Of a stretch of DNA of 64,000 bases, positions 46,193-55,037 are shown one piece after another. The DNA is from Pseudomonas sp. S35. Lineage in GTDB: Bacteria; Pseudomonadota; Gammaproteobacteria; Pseudomonadales; Pseudomonadaceae. The notes beneath the pieces are model-generated. The model was not told the DNA's origin. It saw nothing but the letters and a program-made list of their open reading frames with translations, and made no database searches. The position numbers were made by a program, and so were the translations under genes. Location: NCBI RefSeq assembly GCF_009866765.1, contig NZ_CP019431.1:4402001-4466000 (forward strand). The letters run 5' to 3'. Within the stretch, counting starts at the first letter, position 1. Each line of letters starts with the position of its first letter.

Positions 46193-46209
46193 AAACCTGC
46201 GTGCGTGGG

Positions 46210-46938
46210 TTAAGCCTGTGTACTGAACCGCTGCACCGCCCGCCGCGCCAACATCGCCGCTTCCGTCGCCTCGGTCGCCCGTTCGCCTTTGTAGGCCAGT
46301 TGGGTCAAAAACTCTGCATCCCTGAATTCCGCCGGTACCAGGCTGTGCTTATCTTTGAACAGTGGCGCCAGGTCGATGGTGTTGGCGAAGTTTTCCTGGG
46401 TCAGGCTGTAGTAGCCCATGGCGCTGCCGGACCAGGGCGAGCTGGCGTCCGTCGTGTCGATGGCGGCATCTCGGTAGGCAACGGCTGCGGTCTTGAGGCC
46501 CAGGGATTTGTTGAGCAGATCCGTGAGCCGCTGGGTGTCCGAGCTGTTGAGCTGGCCGGCGGTATTGAGCACTTTAAGGCTGCCGTCAGCGTCTACCGTG
46601 AAGCCATATTTCTTGCTGGCCAGGTCGGGGGCGGTGGTGGAGAGCGTTGCCTGAAAGGTCTGGAAAGAGGCTTTCAGCACGCTGTTCGCAGTCCTGAAGA
46701 GCTCGGCGAATCGATGGTACTCCGGCGATTCTGAGCGACCGACCCAGGTGTCGACGACTTCCAGCGGTTTCGTCGTGCTGCTGGTGTCTTCGCTGGGATG
46801 ATAGATGGCGGCGGGCGCGGCGTTTGCCAGGGCGTCCTTGGCAACATCCGTCAGCGGTTGGGGCACCAGCGCCTGGTCGGAGGGTGCGAGGCGGCTGCTG
46901 GCTGGGGGAAGATAGGCGGAGCTGACGGAGAGTGCCAT
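46210..46938 (-). CDS. Protein of unknown function, source of the tandem-repeat tails
   Basis: 242 residues, soluble, Ser/Thr/Ala-rich N-terminus (SSAYLPPASSRLAPSDQAL) without a classical signal peptide, then a helical body with ESPEYHRFAELFRTANSVLK and a C-terminus EAAMLARRAVQRFSTQA. The N-terminal low-complexity part is compatible with a secreted effector-like protein, but this is a guess. IS256 copy 2 begins 77 bases upstream of the start, so the promoter may be interrupted. Its 3' end has been copied into the downstream 234-bp repeats. Confidence 0.7.
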   Translation of the reverse strand: MALSVSSAYLPPASSRLAPSDQALVPQPLTDVAKDALANAAPAAIYHPSEDTSSTTKPLEVVDTWVGRSESPEYHRFAELFRTANSVLKASFQTFQATLSTTAPDLASKKYGFTVDADGSLKVLNTAGQLNSSDTQRLTDLLNKSLGLKTAAVAYRDAAIDTTDASSPWSGSAMGYYSLTQENFANTIDLAPLFKDKHSLVPAEFRDAEFLTQLAYKGERATEATEAAMLARRAVQRFSTQA

Positions 46939-47014
46939 TTAATCGGTCCATGATTGGCGGGTTCATGAAGGTTATCGACGGGAACCGGCCAAGCTTGAAC
47001 TTGCAGGATCGTAC

Positions 47015-48388
47015 GAGACTGTCAGAAATTTTGTGTTCGGGCATAACATGTAGCTAGAGGTGCATCTATGCCGACCAAAAAGAAGCCCGCCCATGCAGCA
47101 GCGAGGGAGTTACCCTCGATTCCCCAAGAGCTGATCGAGCAGTTTGTTAAAGGCCCGATGAGCGCCGAAGCCATTCAAGACGCGTCCATGGCGTTCAAGA
47201 AGGCTCTGATCGAGCGCGCGCTAGGTGCCGAGCTGGGTCACCACCTTGGTTATCCTCAGGGCGCGGAGCGCCCTGAGGAGTCGACCAATCAGCGCAATGG
47301 CAAGAGTGGCAAAACGGTTCTTACCGACGATGGGCCGCTTCGCCTGGATATCCCCAGAGACCGCGATGGTAGCTTCGCCCCGATCCTGATTCCCAAGCAC
47401 GAACGCCGTTTTACAGGCTTCGACGACAAGATAATTGCCATGTACGCCCGGGGTATGACGGTGCGTGAGATCCGCGCTTTTCTGTCTGAGCAGTATGGAA
47501 CTGACGTGTCCCATGACTTCATCAGCTCAGTCACCGATGCCGTAATGGAAGAAGTCGGCTCTTGGCAGCAGCGCCCCCTGGAGCCTATGTACCCGGTCAT
47601 CTTCTTTGATGCGCTACGGGTCAAAATCCGGGACGAGGGGTTAGTGCGCAACAAGGCCATTTATCTGGCGCTGGGCGTATTACCCGATGGCACACGTGAC
47701 ATTCTGGGGATCTGGATTGAGAGCACCGAGGGCGCCAAGTTTTGGATGAAGGTCTTCAACGACCTCAAAACGCGTGGGGTAGAAGATGTTCTAATCGCCG
47801 TCACGGATGGCCTTAAAGGGATACCGGAGGCTTTGGGAGCGGTTTTTCCTGCCACGACGCTGCAAACCTGCATCGTGCATCTGATCCGCAACAGCTTGGA
47901 CTATGCCGCTTGGGATAAACGTCGGGCATTGGCCAAAGCCCTCAAGCCGATCTACCAGGCGATCAATGCGGACGTGGCCGAGCAAGAGCTCAACGCCTTT
48001 GAAGCGGGGCCTTGGGGTAAGCAGTATCCGACAGTAGTTGCTGCATGGCGTCGCGCCTGGGATCGGGTTATACCGTTTTTTGTATTCCCGGCGGGTATCC
48101 GAAAAGTGGTCTACACGACCAATGCCATCGAAAGCATCAACGCTCAGCTACGAAAGATTATTAAAACCCGTGGGCACTTCCCGACCGACGATGCGGCAAC
48201 GAAGCTGATCTGGCTGGGACTACGAAATATCACGGCTAACTGGGGGCACCCGGCGCATGATTGGAAAGTGGCAATGAATCAGTTTGCGATTCTTTACGGA
48301 GACCGATTTACCAGACCGAGCTGGTAAAACAACGGCCTGCCTGACGGCAGGCCCTAACCAGCCCGAACACAAAAAAACTGATACTCCC
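47015..48388 (+). mobile_element. IS256-family insertion sequence, copy 2 (1374 bp)
   Basis: Same length and apparently same sequence as 39535-40908, same orientation, with its own 8-bp target duplication GATCGTAC (47007-47014 and 48389-48396). The different duplication shows an independent insertion. Confidence 0.95.
47068..48327 (+). CDS. IS256-family transposase, copy 2
   Basis: 419 residues, translated sequence identical to copy 1 at 39588-40847, intact DDE residues (DALRVKIRDEG, VTDGLKGIPEA, NAIESINAQLRK). Confidence 0.96.
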   Translation: MPTKKKPAHAAARELPSIPQELIEQFVKGPMSAEAIQDASMAFKKALIERALGAELGHHLGYPQGAERPEESTNQRNGKSGKTVLTDDGPLRLDIPRDRDGSFAPILIPKHERRFTGFDDKIIAMYARGMTVREIRAFLSEQYGTDVSHDFISSVTDAVMEEVGSWQQRPLEPMYPVIFFDALRVKIRDEGLVRNKAIYLALGVLPDGTRDILGIWIESTEGAKFWMKVFNDLKTRGVEDVLIAVTDGLKGIPEALGAVFPATTLQTCIVHLIRNSLDYAAWDKRRALAKALKPIYQAINADVAEQELNAFEAGPWGKQYPTVVAAWRRAWDRVIPFFVFPAGIRKVVYTTNAIESINAQLRKIIKTRGHFPTDDAATKLIWLGLRNITANWGHPAHDWKVAMNQFAILYGDRFTRPSW

Positions 48389-48421
48389 GATCGTACAAGC
48401 CCGCTGGCCCCCTTGGACCTC

Positions 48422-48718
48422 TCAAGCACCCGAGGACAAAAGCGCCAGCAGCTCGCGCAGCACTTCAACCGCCTCCAGCTGATAGCCCTCACGCCAGCGC
48501 GCCGACCAATCATCCGGCCGACCGTCTTCTTCCCACGCCGATAACGCCAGGCCGTTGACGATTTCCAGCTCAAACCACTGGCGCTGCCACGCGCCAGCAT
48601 CCGTTACCAGAGTGGTGTCGTGCCACAGGAACTCGGTGTGGGCGACAAAAAGGCTCCAGCGGAACAGATCTTCTGAGGCCTGTTCTGCGAGTCTGATCAG
48701 TTGTGCTTTGTTGTCCAT
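48422..48718 (-). CDS. Small acidic protein, unknown function
   Basis: 98 residues, Trp-rich and acidic: LFRWSLFVAHTEFLWHD then WQRQWFELEIVNGLALSAWEE and WREGYQLEAVEVLRELL. ATG with a moderate upstream context. It resembles small immunity or regulatory proteins in composition only. It lies between the IS256 copy and a divergent secreted protein. Confidence 0.6.
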   Translation of the reverse strand: MDNKAQLIRLAEQASEDLFRWSLFVAHTEFLWHDTTLVTDAGAWQRQWFELEIVNGLALSAWEEDGRPDDWSARWREGYQLEAVEVLRELLALLSSGA

Positions 48719-48862
48719 GACTGGCTATTTGCCCTTGATTTCTTCCAACCGCGTGACAGCGCCCGCATCGCAGCAATTGCCGTGTACGCCTGCAACGCTA
48801 GTGGCTAGCGCCCAATCTCTGGATAATACCCTCCTCCCGCCCCGATACGGATATCCCGCTTT

Positions 48863-50113
48863 ATGAAGTCGCCCGCGTCCGCCCTGCTACTCGCGTCTGC
48901 CCTGTTGCTGCCAGCCATCGCCCACGCCGACGACGCCGCGCTAACCGACACGCTCAAGGCCTTCACTCGCTGCGACGCCACCTTCTTCAGCAGCCTGAAC
49001 ACCCACCGCGCCGCGTGGCAGGCCTATGCGCCGCTCAAGCAGGACAAGGACTTCACCTGGATCGCGGTTAAAAACCGTGCCGATCGCAACGCCAACCAAG
49101 TGCCGGTCAGTGCACCGCCCATCGCCGGCCTGAAGCTGCTGACGTATGCCGACGAGGCCAGCGACCTCGACGAGTTGGGGCGCTACTACTACTGGGGTTT
49201 TGTGGTGCAGGGCGGTGTCGACGAGGTGGCCCAGCGCCTGGCTCCGCTGTTGGACCAGCCCGCGCGCCTGCAAAAAATCGACGGGGGCTATATTCGCAGT
49301 GAGCTCAAGCTCGACGACCGCTGGCAGGCGATCAAGCCGCAACCGGGCAAGGCGCCCGGCACACGCAACGTTGAGCGGGTGCTGATCGTCGAGCCCGACG
49401 GCGAGCACACTCGCGTCAGTTGCTCGGTACAAGGTGGCGTCGATGCGGCGCTGCTGGCTTGGCTGCGGCCGGACATTGCGCCGGTCGACTACCCGCGCAC
49501 CGTGGTCGAAACCAGCATCAACGATGTCGAGGTACCTGCCAGTGTGCTCCAAGGCCTCGACGCGCCACTGCTGCAGCCGAAATTCAAGAGGTTGAGCTAC
49601 ACCTATCTCTCCAAAAAAAGCGACGGCAGCCCGGACAGCCCCACCTCGGTGACCTTCACCGCCGACGGCGGCCTGCTGAAGAAGAACGAGCTCTACGGCA
49701 ACGCCTTCAACGTCGACCGCCTGATGCTGGCCGACCTGATCCAGTTGAAGTCGAAGATGAACGGCGTCGGCGATGGGCGAGTGCTGCAAACCCTCGCCGT
49801 CGAGATGAAGGTGCCGAGCAGTTGGGCGCCAGGCCAGACCTTGCGCGCAGACCTGCAGATGCTGAACGTGCCCGCCAAGCCCACCGACACACCCACCGCC
49901 ACCTCATTGATCTGCAAGATGGGCGAACGCTTCCCGGCGCGGCAGGTGTTTGCCTCGCTGACCGGAGACGCCATCAAGCTTGAGTGCGACCAGGGCGACT
50001 ACAAGACCTCGCGGGCGTTCATCTTGGACTTGGGCGTGGCCTTGACGCTGGAGTCGACATCGAGCCAGTTCCACTACGTGAATCAATACACGGCGCTGGA
50101 TGTTGTGCGCTGA
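48863..50113 (+). CDS. Secreted protein of unknown function
   Basis: 416 residues. Signal peptide MKSPASALLLASALLLPAIAHA|DD. The first half has ALTDTLKAFTRCDATFFSSL and a region LGRYYYWGFVVQGGVDEVAQ; the second half has FNVDRLMLADLIQLKSKMNG and SLICKMGERFPARQVFASL. Three to four cysteines could form disulphides in the periplasm. No family recognised. ATG chosen by the signal peptide. Confidence 0.75.
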   Translation: MKSPASALLLASALLLPAIAHADDAALTDTLKAFTRCDATFFSSLNTHRAAWQAYAPLKQDKDFTWIAVKNRADRNANQVPVSAPPIAGLKLLTYADEASDLDELGRYYYWGFVVQGGVDEVAQRLAPLLDQPARLQKIDGGYIRSELKLDDRWQAIKPQPGKAPGTRNVERVLIVEPDGEHTRVSCSVQGGVDAALLAWLRPDIAPVDYPRTVVETSINDVEVPASVLQGLDAPLLQPKFKRLSYTYLSKKSDGSPDSPTSVTFTADGGLLKKNELYGNAFNVDRLMLADLIQLKSKMNGVGDGRVLQTLAVEMKVPSSWAPGQTLRADLQMLNVPAKPTDTPTATSLICKMGERFPARQVFASLTGDAIKLECDQGDYKTSRAFILDLGVALTLESTSSQFHYVNQYTALDVVR

Positions 50114-50135
50114 TCGACACATCAGGAGGCAGGGC

Positions 50136-50236
50136 ATGGAACTGAGATGCCCATGCGTTTTGGGCATTTCTCTATGCAGATCCTGGAAGAGAAAGGGCTG
50201 CAAGCCTTTATCGAAGAGGCGTTCAACGCCGATTGA
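50136..50236 (+). pseudogene. Possible remnant of a small gene
   Basis: A strong ribosome site (CAGGAGGCAGGGC) precedes an ATG at 50136 whose frame soon turns into low-quality Arg/Cys-rich sequence. A different frame from 50147 reads PMRFGHFSMQILEEKG then LQAFIEEAFNAD and a stop at 50236, which looks like a genuine protein C-terminus. A deletion plus frameshift joining a start to a tail would explain both. Parent gene not identified. Confidence 0.35.
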
Positions 50237-50296
50237 GGGCACTCTACGGCGGCGCCGCAGTCTGTTCCTTCACACCCCTTGCCCAGCGGAGTTCCC

Positions 50297-50923
50297 ATGA
50301 TCATTGTTCACCACCTCAACAACTCACGCTCGCAGCGCATCCTGTGGCTGCTGGAAGAGCTTGGCCTGGCCTACCAGATCAAGCGCTACCAGCGCGACCC
50401 GAAGACCAACCTCGCACCGCCTGAACTCAAGGCGATCAACGCCCTGGGCAAGTCCCCGGTGATTGAAGACGGCGCCCATGTGGTGATCGAGTCCGGCGCC
50501 ATCGTCGACTACCTGATCCGCCGGCATGGCGACGGTCGCCTGCAACCTGACCCAGCCTCGGCGGACTACGATAAATACGTGCAATGGCTGCACTTTGCCG
50601 AAGGTTCGGCCATGTTGCCGTTGATGCTCAACCTCTATGTGGGACGCCTGGGCGATGCTGGGGCGCCGTTGCATCCGCGCATCGAATCCGAAGTCGCCAA
50701 CTACTTGGGCTATCTGAACGATGCGCTGGCGCACACGCCGTATTTGCTCGGTGATGAGCTGAGCGGGGCCGATATCCAGATGAGTTTTATCGGTGAAATC
50801 GCCAAGGCCCAGGGCAAGTTGCAGGCCTACCCGCACCTCGCGGCGTGGGTGCAGCGCTTTCAGGCACGGCCGGCGTATCGCCAGGCACTGGAACAGGGTG
50901 GCGAGTACGCGTTTGCCCAGTAA
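50297..50923 (+). CDS. Glutathione S-transferase
   Basis: 208 residues. Thioredoxin-like N-terminal domain (HHLNNSRSQRILWLLEELGL, then LGKSPVIEDG with the cis-Pro and ESGAIVDYL) and helical C-terminal domain (LSGADIQMSFIGEIA, HLAAWVQRF). Conjugates or reduces small electrophiles with glutathione; substrate unknown. Start at the ATG of MIIVHHLNN with GCGGAG upstream. Confidence 0.92.
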   Translation: MIIVHHLNNSRSQRILWLLEELGLAYQIKRYQRDPKTNLAPPELKAINALGKSPVIEDGAHVVIESGAIVDYLIRRHGDGRLQPDPASADYDKYVQWLHFAEGSAMLPLMLNLYVGRLGDAGAPLHPRIESEVANYLGYLNDALAHTPYLLGDELSGADIQMSFIGEIAKAQGKLQAYPHLAAWVQRFQARPAYRQALEQGGEYAFAQ

Positions 50924-51012
50924 CTGAAGCGCGGCCAAATGGTGTACTCGACCTCATAGGGGGCATCTAGCTCCATGTAGTGAGCGGCCTTCATGTAGTA
51001 AGCGACCTTCAT

Positions 51013-51145
51013 GTGATGAGCGGGCTTGCCCCGCGCCGGGCTGCGAAGCAGCCCTAAAACCAGACACTGCGTTTTACCTGAAAAATCGCGGCAGCCTCAT
51101 TGGGGCTGCTACGCAGCCCAGCGCGCGGCAAGCCCGCTCACCACA
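51013..51145. repeat. REPIN G (and rest of the 50924-51290 gap)
   Basis: Third REPIN subfamily: arms GTGATGAGCGGGCTTGCC and inverted GGCAAGCCCGCTCACCACA around core CAGACACTGCGTTTTACC, which is the D-F core in the opposite orientation. The remaining gap holds GTAGTGAGCG(G)CCTTCAT-like short repeats and no supported gene. Confidence 0.85.
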
Positions 51146-51290
51146 TGAAGCCCTGCTCACCACAAGAGCCCGCTCACCACAAAAAACGGGCGGACGTTGC
51201 GCTGCTATCCCTTCTTGCCGACTCAGGAACCTTCAGCCTCTACAGGGCTCACTTGTTAGGTCGCCCTGTTTCACGCCGAAAGGAATCCGC

Positions 51291-53027
51291 ATGCTTTCAG
51301 CCTCGCCCGCCATTCCCCAGTACGCTCCCGTCGAACGCGAACTCAGCCTGCGTGCCGTCATCACCGGCACGGTGCTCGGTATTCTGCTCACGCCCTCCAA
51401 TGTGTATGCCGGCTTGAAGATCGGCTGGTCGTTCAACATGTCGATCATTGCCCTGCTGATCGGTTACGCCATCTGGCAAGGGCTGGCCAAGCGTTCCCCG
51501 CAACAGCTGCCGTGGACCCTGCATGAAAGCAATATCAACCAGACCGTCGCCTCGGCCGCGGCCTCGATCATCTCCGGCGGCTTGGTGGCGCCGATCCCGG
51601 CCTACACCTTGCTGACGGGCAACCAATTGGACGCACTGCCGATGATCGCCTGGGTGTTCTCGGTGAGTTTCCTGGGCATCTGGATCGCTTGGTACCTGCG
51701 GCCCTCCCTGCTCAATGACAAGGCACTGAAATTTCCCGAAGGCATGGCCACCCTGGAAACCCTGCTGCACATCTACAACCATGGCCGCGAAGCCGCGACA
51801 CGCTTGAAGGTGCTGCTCAGCGCCGCCTTGCTGTCCGGCGTGGTGAAGTGGGTGGACACGTTTATGTGGGCCTTCCCGCGCTGGTCGCCCAGCGCGCAGT
51901 TGGAGCGCCTGACGTTCACTGCCGACCCTTCGCTGTTGCTGCTGGGGTTTGGCGGCATCATCGGCATTCGTGTAGGCCTGACCCTGTTGCTCGGCGCCTT
52001 GCTCGCGTGGGGCGGCCTGGGGCCGTGGCTGCTGGCGCAACACCTGGTGACGTTGCCGGCAGACAACAGCGGCCCGCAATTCGCTGCGTTGGTGGAGTGG
52101 TTGCTGTGGCCGGGGGTGAGCCTGATGGTGTGCTCCACCGTGGCCTCGTTGGCGATTCGTTTGTGGGCGTTGCGCACCGCCACCAAGGCCAGCGGTGGTG
52201 CACTCTGGACCTGGCCAAAACCCGGGCCTGCCGCGGGTTTCGGGTTGGCGATCTGCTTGGTGGTGAGCCTGCAAGCGCTGTTGTTCGGCATCAACCTGTG
52301 GATGGCACTGCTGACCATCCCCCTGGCGATCTGCCTGGCCGCCGTCGCCGCCCGCGTGGTGGGCGCTACGGGGATTCCGCCGATTGGCGCCATCGGGCAA
52401 TTGTCCCAGTTGAGCTTCGGTATCGTCGCCCCCGGCCAGGTGCCGATCAACCTGATGAGCGCCAACACCGCCGGTGGCTCTGCCGGGCAATGCACGGACT
52501 TGATGAACGACTTCAAGGTGGGCAAGGCGATTGGCGCCACGCCGCACAAGCAGGTGATCGCGCAGATCCTGGGGATTTTCATCGGCAGCATCGTTGGTGT
52601 GTTTGCGTACTTGGCGCTGATCCCCGACCCGCAGTCCATGCTGCTCACCGAACAGTGGCCGGCGCCAGCGGTGGCGACGTGGAAAGCCGTGGCGCAAACC
52701 CTGACCCATGGGTTGGATTCGTTATCGGCGAGCATTCGCTGGGCGATTGCCATTGGCGGCGGCGTAGGCGTGTTGCTGGGTGTGCTCGACAGCCTGTTGC
52801 CGGCCCATCGCTCCCGATACTTGCCAAGCGCCGCCGCATTGGGGCTGGCGTTTGTATTGCCGGCGTCGGTGTCGTTGATGATGGCGCTGGGCGCGGTGCT
52901 GACCTGGTGGGTGAGCTGCCGTTGGCCGAGCATCACCGAGCGCTTTGCGATTACCGCGGCGGCTGGGTTGATTGCCGGAGAGAGCATCACCGGCGTCGGG
53001 GCGTCGTTGTGGCAGATGGTGCAGTAG
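51291..53027 (+). CDS. OPT-family oligopeptide transporter
   Basis: 578 residues with about 13-15 hydrophobic helices. It opens ELSLRAVITGTVLGILLTPSNVYAGLKIGWSFNMSI, typical of OPT proteins, and contains HESNINQTVASAAASIISGG, ATGIPPIGAIGQLSQL and TAGGSAGQCTDLMNDFKVG. Imports small peptides or metal chelates by proton coupling. GAAAGGAATCC precedes the ATG. Stands alone; RAYT gene convergent downstream. Confidence 0.92.
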   Translation: MLSASPAIPQYAPVERELSLRAVITGTVLGILLTPSNVYAGLKIGWSFNMSIIALLIGYAIWQGLAKRSPQQLPWTLHESNINQTVASAAASIISGGLVAPIPAYTLLTGNQLDALPMIAWVFSVSFLGIWIAWYLRPSLLNDKALKFPEGMATLETLLHIYNHGREAATRLKVLLSAALLSGVVKWVDTFMWAFPRWSPSAQLERLTFTADPSLLLLGFGGIIGIRVGLTLLLGALLAWGGLGPWLLAQHLVTLPADNSGPQFAALVEWLLWPGVSLMVCSTVASLAIRLWALRTATKASGGALWTWPKPGPAAGFGLAICLVVSLQALLFGINLWMALLTIPLAICLAAVAARVVGATGIPPIGAIGQLSQLSFGIVAPGQVPINLMSANTAGGSAGQCTDLMNDFKVGKAIGATPHKQVIAQILGIFIGSIVGVFAYLALIPDPQSMLLTEQWPAPAVATWKAVAQTLTHGLDSLSASIRWAIAIGGGVGVLLGVLDSLLPAHRSRYLPSAAALGLAFVLPASVSLMMALGAVLTWWVSCRWPSITERFAITAAAGLIAGESITGVGASLWQMVQ

Positions 53028-53041
53028 CCCGCTCACCCTCC

Positions 53042-53500
53042 TCAGAGCCACGCAGCATCCCACAACGAGTAATCCCCCACTCGTTCCACCAAACCGGCGC
53101 GTAAGGGGTTGGCAATGATGTAACGCGCCATTTTGCGAAGATCATCCTCCACACGCACTGCCCTATCGTGATAACCGGGTTGCCAGACACGCTCTTTGCT
53201 TTGACGACGCCGGTTGATGACCAGCGTGCTACATGACTTGGTACGTCGCACCACGTCAGCCAACTGCTTTTGTTTGAGCTCAAACAACCAGTGGATGTGG
53301 TCAGGCATGATGACCCAGGCAAGAGAGTCAACCAGCCCCATCTCATGAGCCTGCCGGAGCTCGGCGACTAGCAGACGGCCCAGGTAAAGGTCAGTGAACA
53401 AGCGCTGGCGCTGATGAACGACGATAGTGACGAGGTAGCTGCGACCGTGCTCCGAGTAACGACCGTGGCGCAGACGATGGGATTGAGGTGTGGGGCGCAT
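53042..53500 (-). CDS. REP-associated tyrosine transposase (RAYT)
   Basis: 152 residues (163 if the earlier ATG at 53533 is used). HUH/Y1 features: the N-terminal LRHGRYSEHGRSYLVTIVV, the metal-binding His pair in VIMPDHIHWLFELKQKQL, RRRQSKERVWQPGYHDRAVR with the catalytic-type Tyr, and ARYIIANPLRAGLVERVGDY. RAYTs mobilise REP/REPIN sequences. Two REPINs (H, I) lie directly upstream and one more (G) beyond the OPT gene, so this is a likely driver of the repeats. Start choice is uncertain. Confidence 0.93.
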   Translation of the reverse strand: MRPTPQSHRLRHGRYSEHGRSYLVTIVVHQRQRLFTDLYLGRLLVAELRQAHEMGLVDSLAWVIMPDHIHWLFELKQKQLADVVRRTKSCSTLVINRRRQSKERVWQPGYHDRAVRVEDDLRKMARYIIANPLRAGLVERVGDYSLWDAAWL

Positions 53501-53608
53501 TCCATTGCTCTTGGTGAACAGTCTGAAGAACATTAACGCTAGCGCGGTGTGTGGAATGAGCCCGTGGCACTTGGTGACTGAATGTATCCCTGTGGTGAAC
53601 AGGCTCCT

Positions 53609-53742
53609 GTAGTGAGCGGGCTTGCCCCGCGCCGGGCTGCGAAGCAGTCCTAAAACCAGACACTGCGTTTTACCTGAACAATCGCGGCCGCCTCATTGGG
53701 GCTGCTGCGCAGCCCAGCGCGGGGCGAGCCCGCTCACCACAA
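53609..53742. repeat. REPIN H
   Basis: Third subfamily (GTAGTGAGCGGGCTTGCCCC arm, core AAACCAGACACTGCG, closing GGGGCGAGCCCGCTCACCAC), 109 bases upstream of the RAYT start. The 53501-54038 gap contains only H, I and a duplicated spacer. Confidence 0.87.
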
Positions 53743-53855
53743 AAAGCAAGCTTGCCGCATATTCGCTGGCTGACCACAAAGAGGCTTGCTCGCGGGACGG
53801 TTTGACGACTTGTGGTGGCTTGCTGCGGTGCTCTGAAGAGGATAAACAGGCTCCT

Positions 53856-53989
53856 GTAGTGAGCGGGCTTGCCCCGCGCTGGGCTGCGCAGCAGTCCTAA
53901 AACCAGACACTGCGTTTTACCTGAACAATCGCGACGGCCTCATTGGGGCTGCTGCGCAGCCCGGCGCGGGGCGAGCCCGCTCACCACAA
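53856..53989. repeat. REPIN I, tandem copy of H
   Basis: Same subfamily, 247 bases from H. Both are followed by AAAAAGCAAGCTTGCCGCATA and TCGCTGGCTGACCA, so REPIN plus about 50 bases of right flank were duplicated together. Confidence 0.87.
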
Positions 53990-54038
53990 AAAGCAAGCTT
54001 GCCGCATACTCGCTGGCTGACCATAGCAAGCACGCTCG

Positions 54039-54911
54039 CTACTGAAGGCGTGCCTTTTCCACTAGCCGCTGCACCCAAGGCGCATCGTGTGGATTGACCA
54101 CGCCATAGCGCTCCGGCGGAAAAAACGTCCAGTGGTGCGCAGCTTCAACCAAACGCTTGAGTTCTTCGGCAGACAGCCAATAGGCGGTGTGGGTCAAGGG
54201 TATCGGCTCACCCTCAAAGCGTCGCCCCAGCAGCAGGTTCGTGCGGGGGGCGAAGGCCAATACTACGTCACGGCTTGGCTGCATGCGCTTTTGCGCGGCC
54301 GGCATGCAGCCGACGCGGTTGTAGGTGAAGTCACCCGGGTATTCGTCCTTGATCACCAGCCAATGACCGGCCGTGGTCAGCGCCACGACCCATTGCGACA
54401 CCCCGCTGCTCTGGGTGCGCTCAAGGCGGCCGTTGTTCCATTGCATGAGGGCGTTGCAGTCCGGGTCGAAGTCCGATGCCCACAGGCTAATACCCGACAC
54501 CAGGGTATGACGCTCCACCTCGACCACTCCCTGCCCCGGCATCGCCTGCCAGTAAGCGTTGATCGGGTCATGCCTATCGCGCAGGTAGTTACGCAGCGCC
54601 CATGCAGCCGTGAACACCAGTCCCGCCAGCACCTGCCAGCCAAACGAATCGCCGATGATGCGATCCACGTCGAGCCCAGCGTCGAATACCGCGCGGTACA
54701 GCAACAGGCTCAGTAAGAACGCCAGGCTAGGCAGGAACAATCCGAAACACAATGGCGGACACAACACTGCGATCCAACTGAAGCGGTGCCCACCCCCGTG
54801 TTCACGCGCCCAGGCCAGCTCCTGCGCGAGCATCGGCACCTGTTCGCGCGGGCCAATGCCAGGATCGGGTGTGTAGAAACGCCAATACAGTGCGATAGGA
54901 TCGTTATTCAT
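54039..54911 (-). CDS. Membrane protein of unknown function
   Basis: 290 residues. Two hydrophobic segments at about 40-70 (FSWIAVLCPPLCFGLFLPSL then AFLLSLLLYRAVF) and one more at about 90-110 (VLAGLVFTAAWALRNYL), then a soluble C-terminal domain with EVERHTLVSGISLWASDF and AHHWTFFPPERYGVVNPHD. Three possible ATGs lie within 12 bases; the shortest is listed. The Trp-rich C-terminal part resembles YcxB-like domains but this is not certain. Confidence 0.72.
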   Translation of the reverse strand: MNNDPIALYWRFYTPDPGIGPREQVPMLAQELAWAREHGGGHRFSWIAVLCPPLCFGLFLPSLAFLLSLLLYRAVFDAGLDVDRIIGDSFGWQVLAGLVFTAAWALRNYLRDRHDPINAYWQAMPGQGVVEVERHTLVSGISLWASDFDPDCNALMQWNNGRLERTQSSGVSQWVVALTTAGHWLVIKDEYPGDFTYNRVGCMPAAQKRMQPSRDVVLAFAPRTNLLLGRRFEGEPIPLTHTAYWLSAEELKRLVEAAHHWTFFPPERYGVVNPHDAPWVQRLVEKARLQ

Positions 54912-55037
54912 GGAGCGCATCATGCCCGTGGCTGGCTGCAAGATACACAGCCAGTCGACCGATAAAACAACCATTGCTGTGACTCACTTACAGTCATACG
55001 ATAACTGACCACAACCACAACAATAAAAGGATTCCTT

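Larger units (their letters stand above)
45415..46209. repeat. Triple tandem array of 234-bp units (REPIN plus relic of a gene tail)
   Basis: 795 bases without a gene. Three REPINs (45591, 45825, 46059) sit at exactly 234-base spacing. The spacer of each unit (GTGCGTGGGTTAAGCCTGTG and following bases) matches the 3' end of the gene at 46210-46938, including its stop codon, which recurs at 45976 and 45742. Other spacer pieces (GCTGTGCTTTTCTTTGA, GGCGGCATCTCGG-like) match internal parts of that gene, so each unit is a decayed copy of its tail. Confidence 0.88.

Noticed and set aside
39527..48396. Composite transposon bounded by the two IS256 copies
   Set aside because: Each IS has its own matching 8-bp duplication and the outer flanks do not match each other, so they inserted independently.
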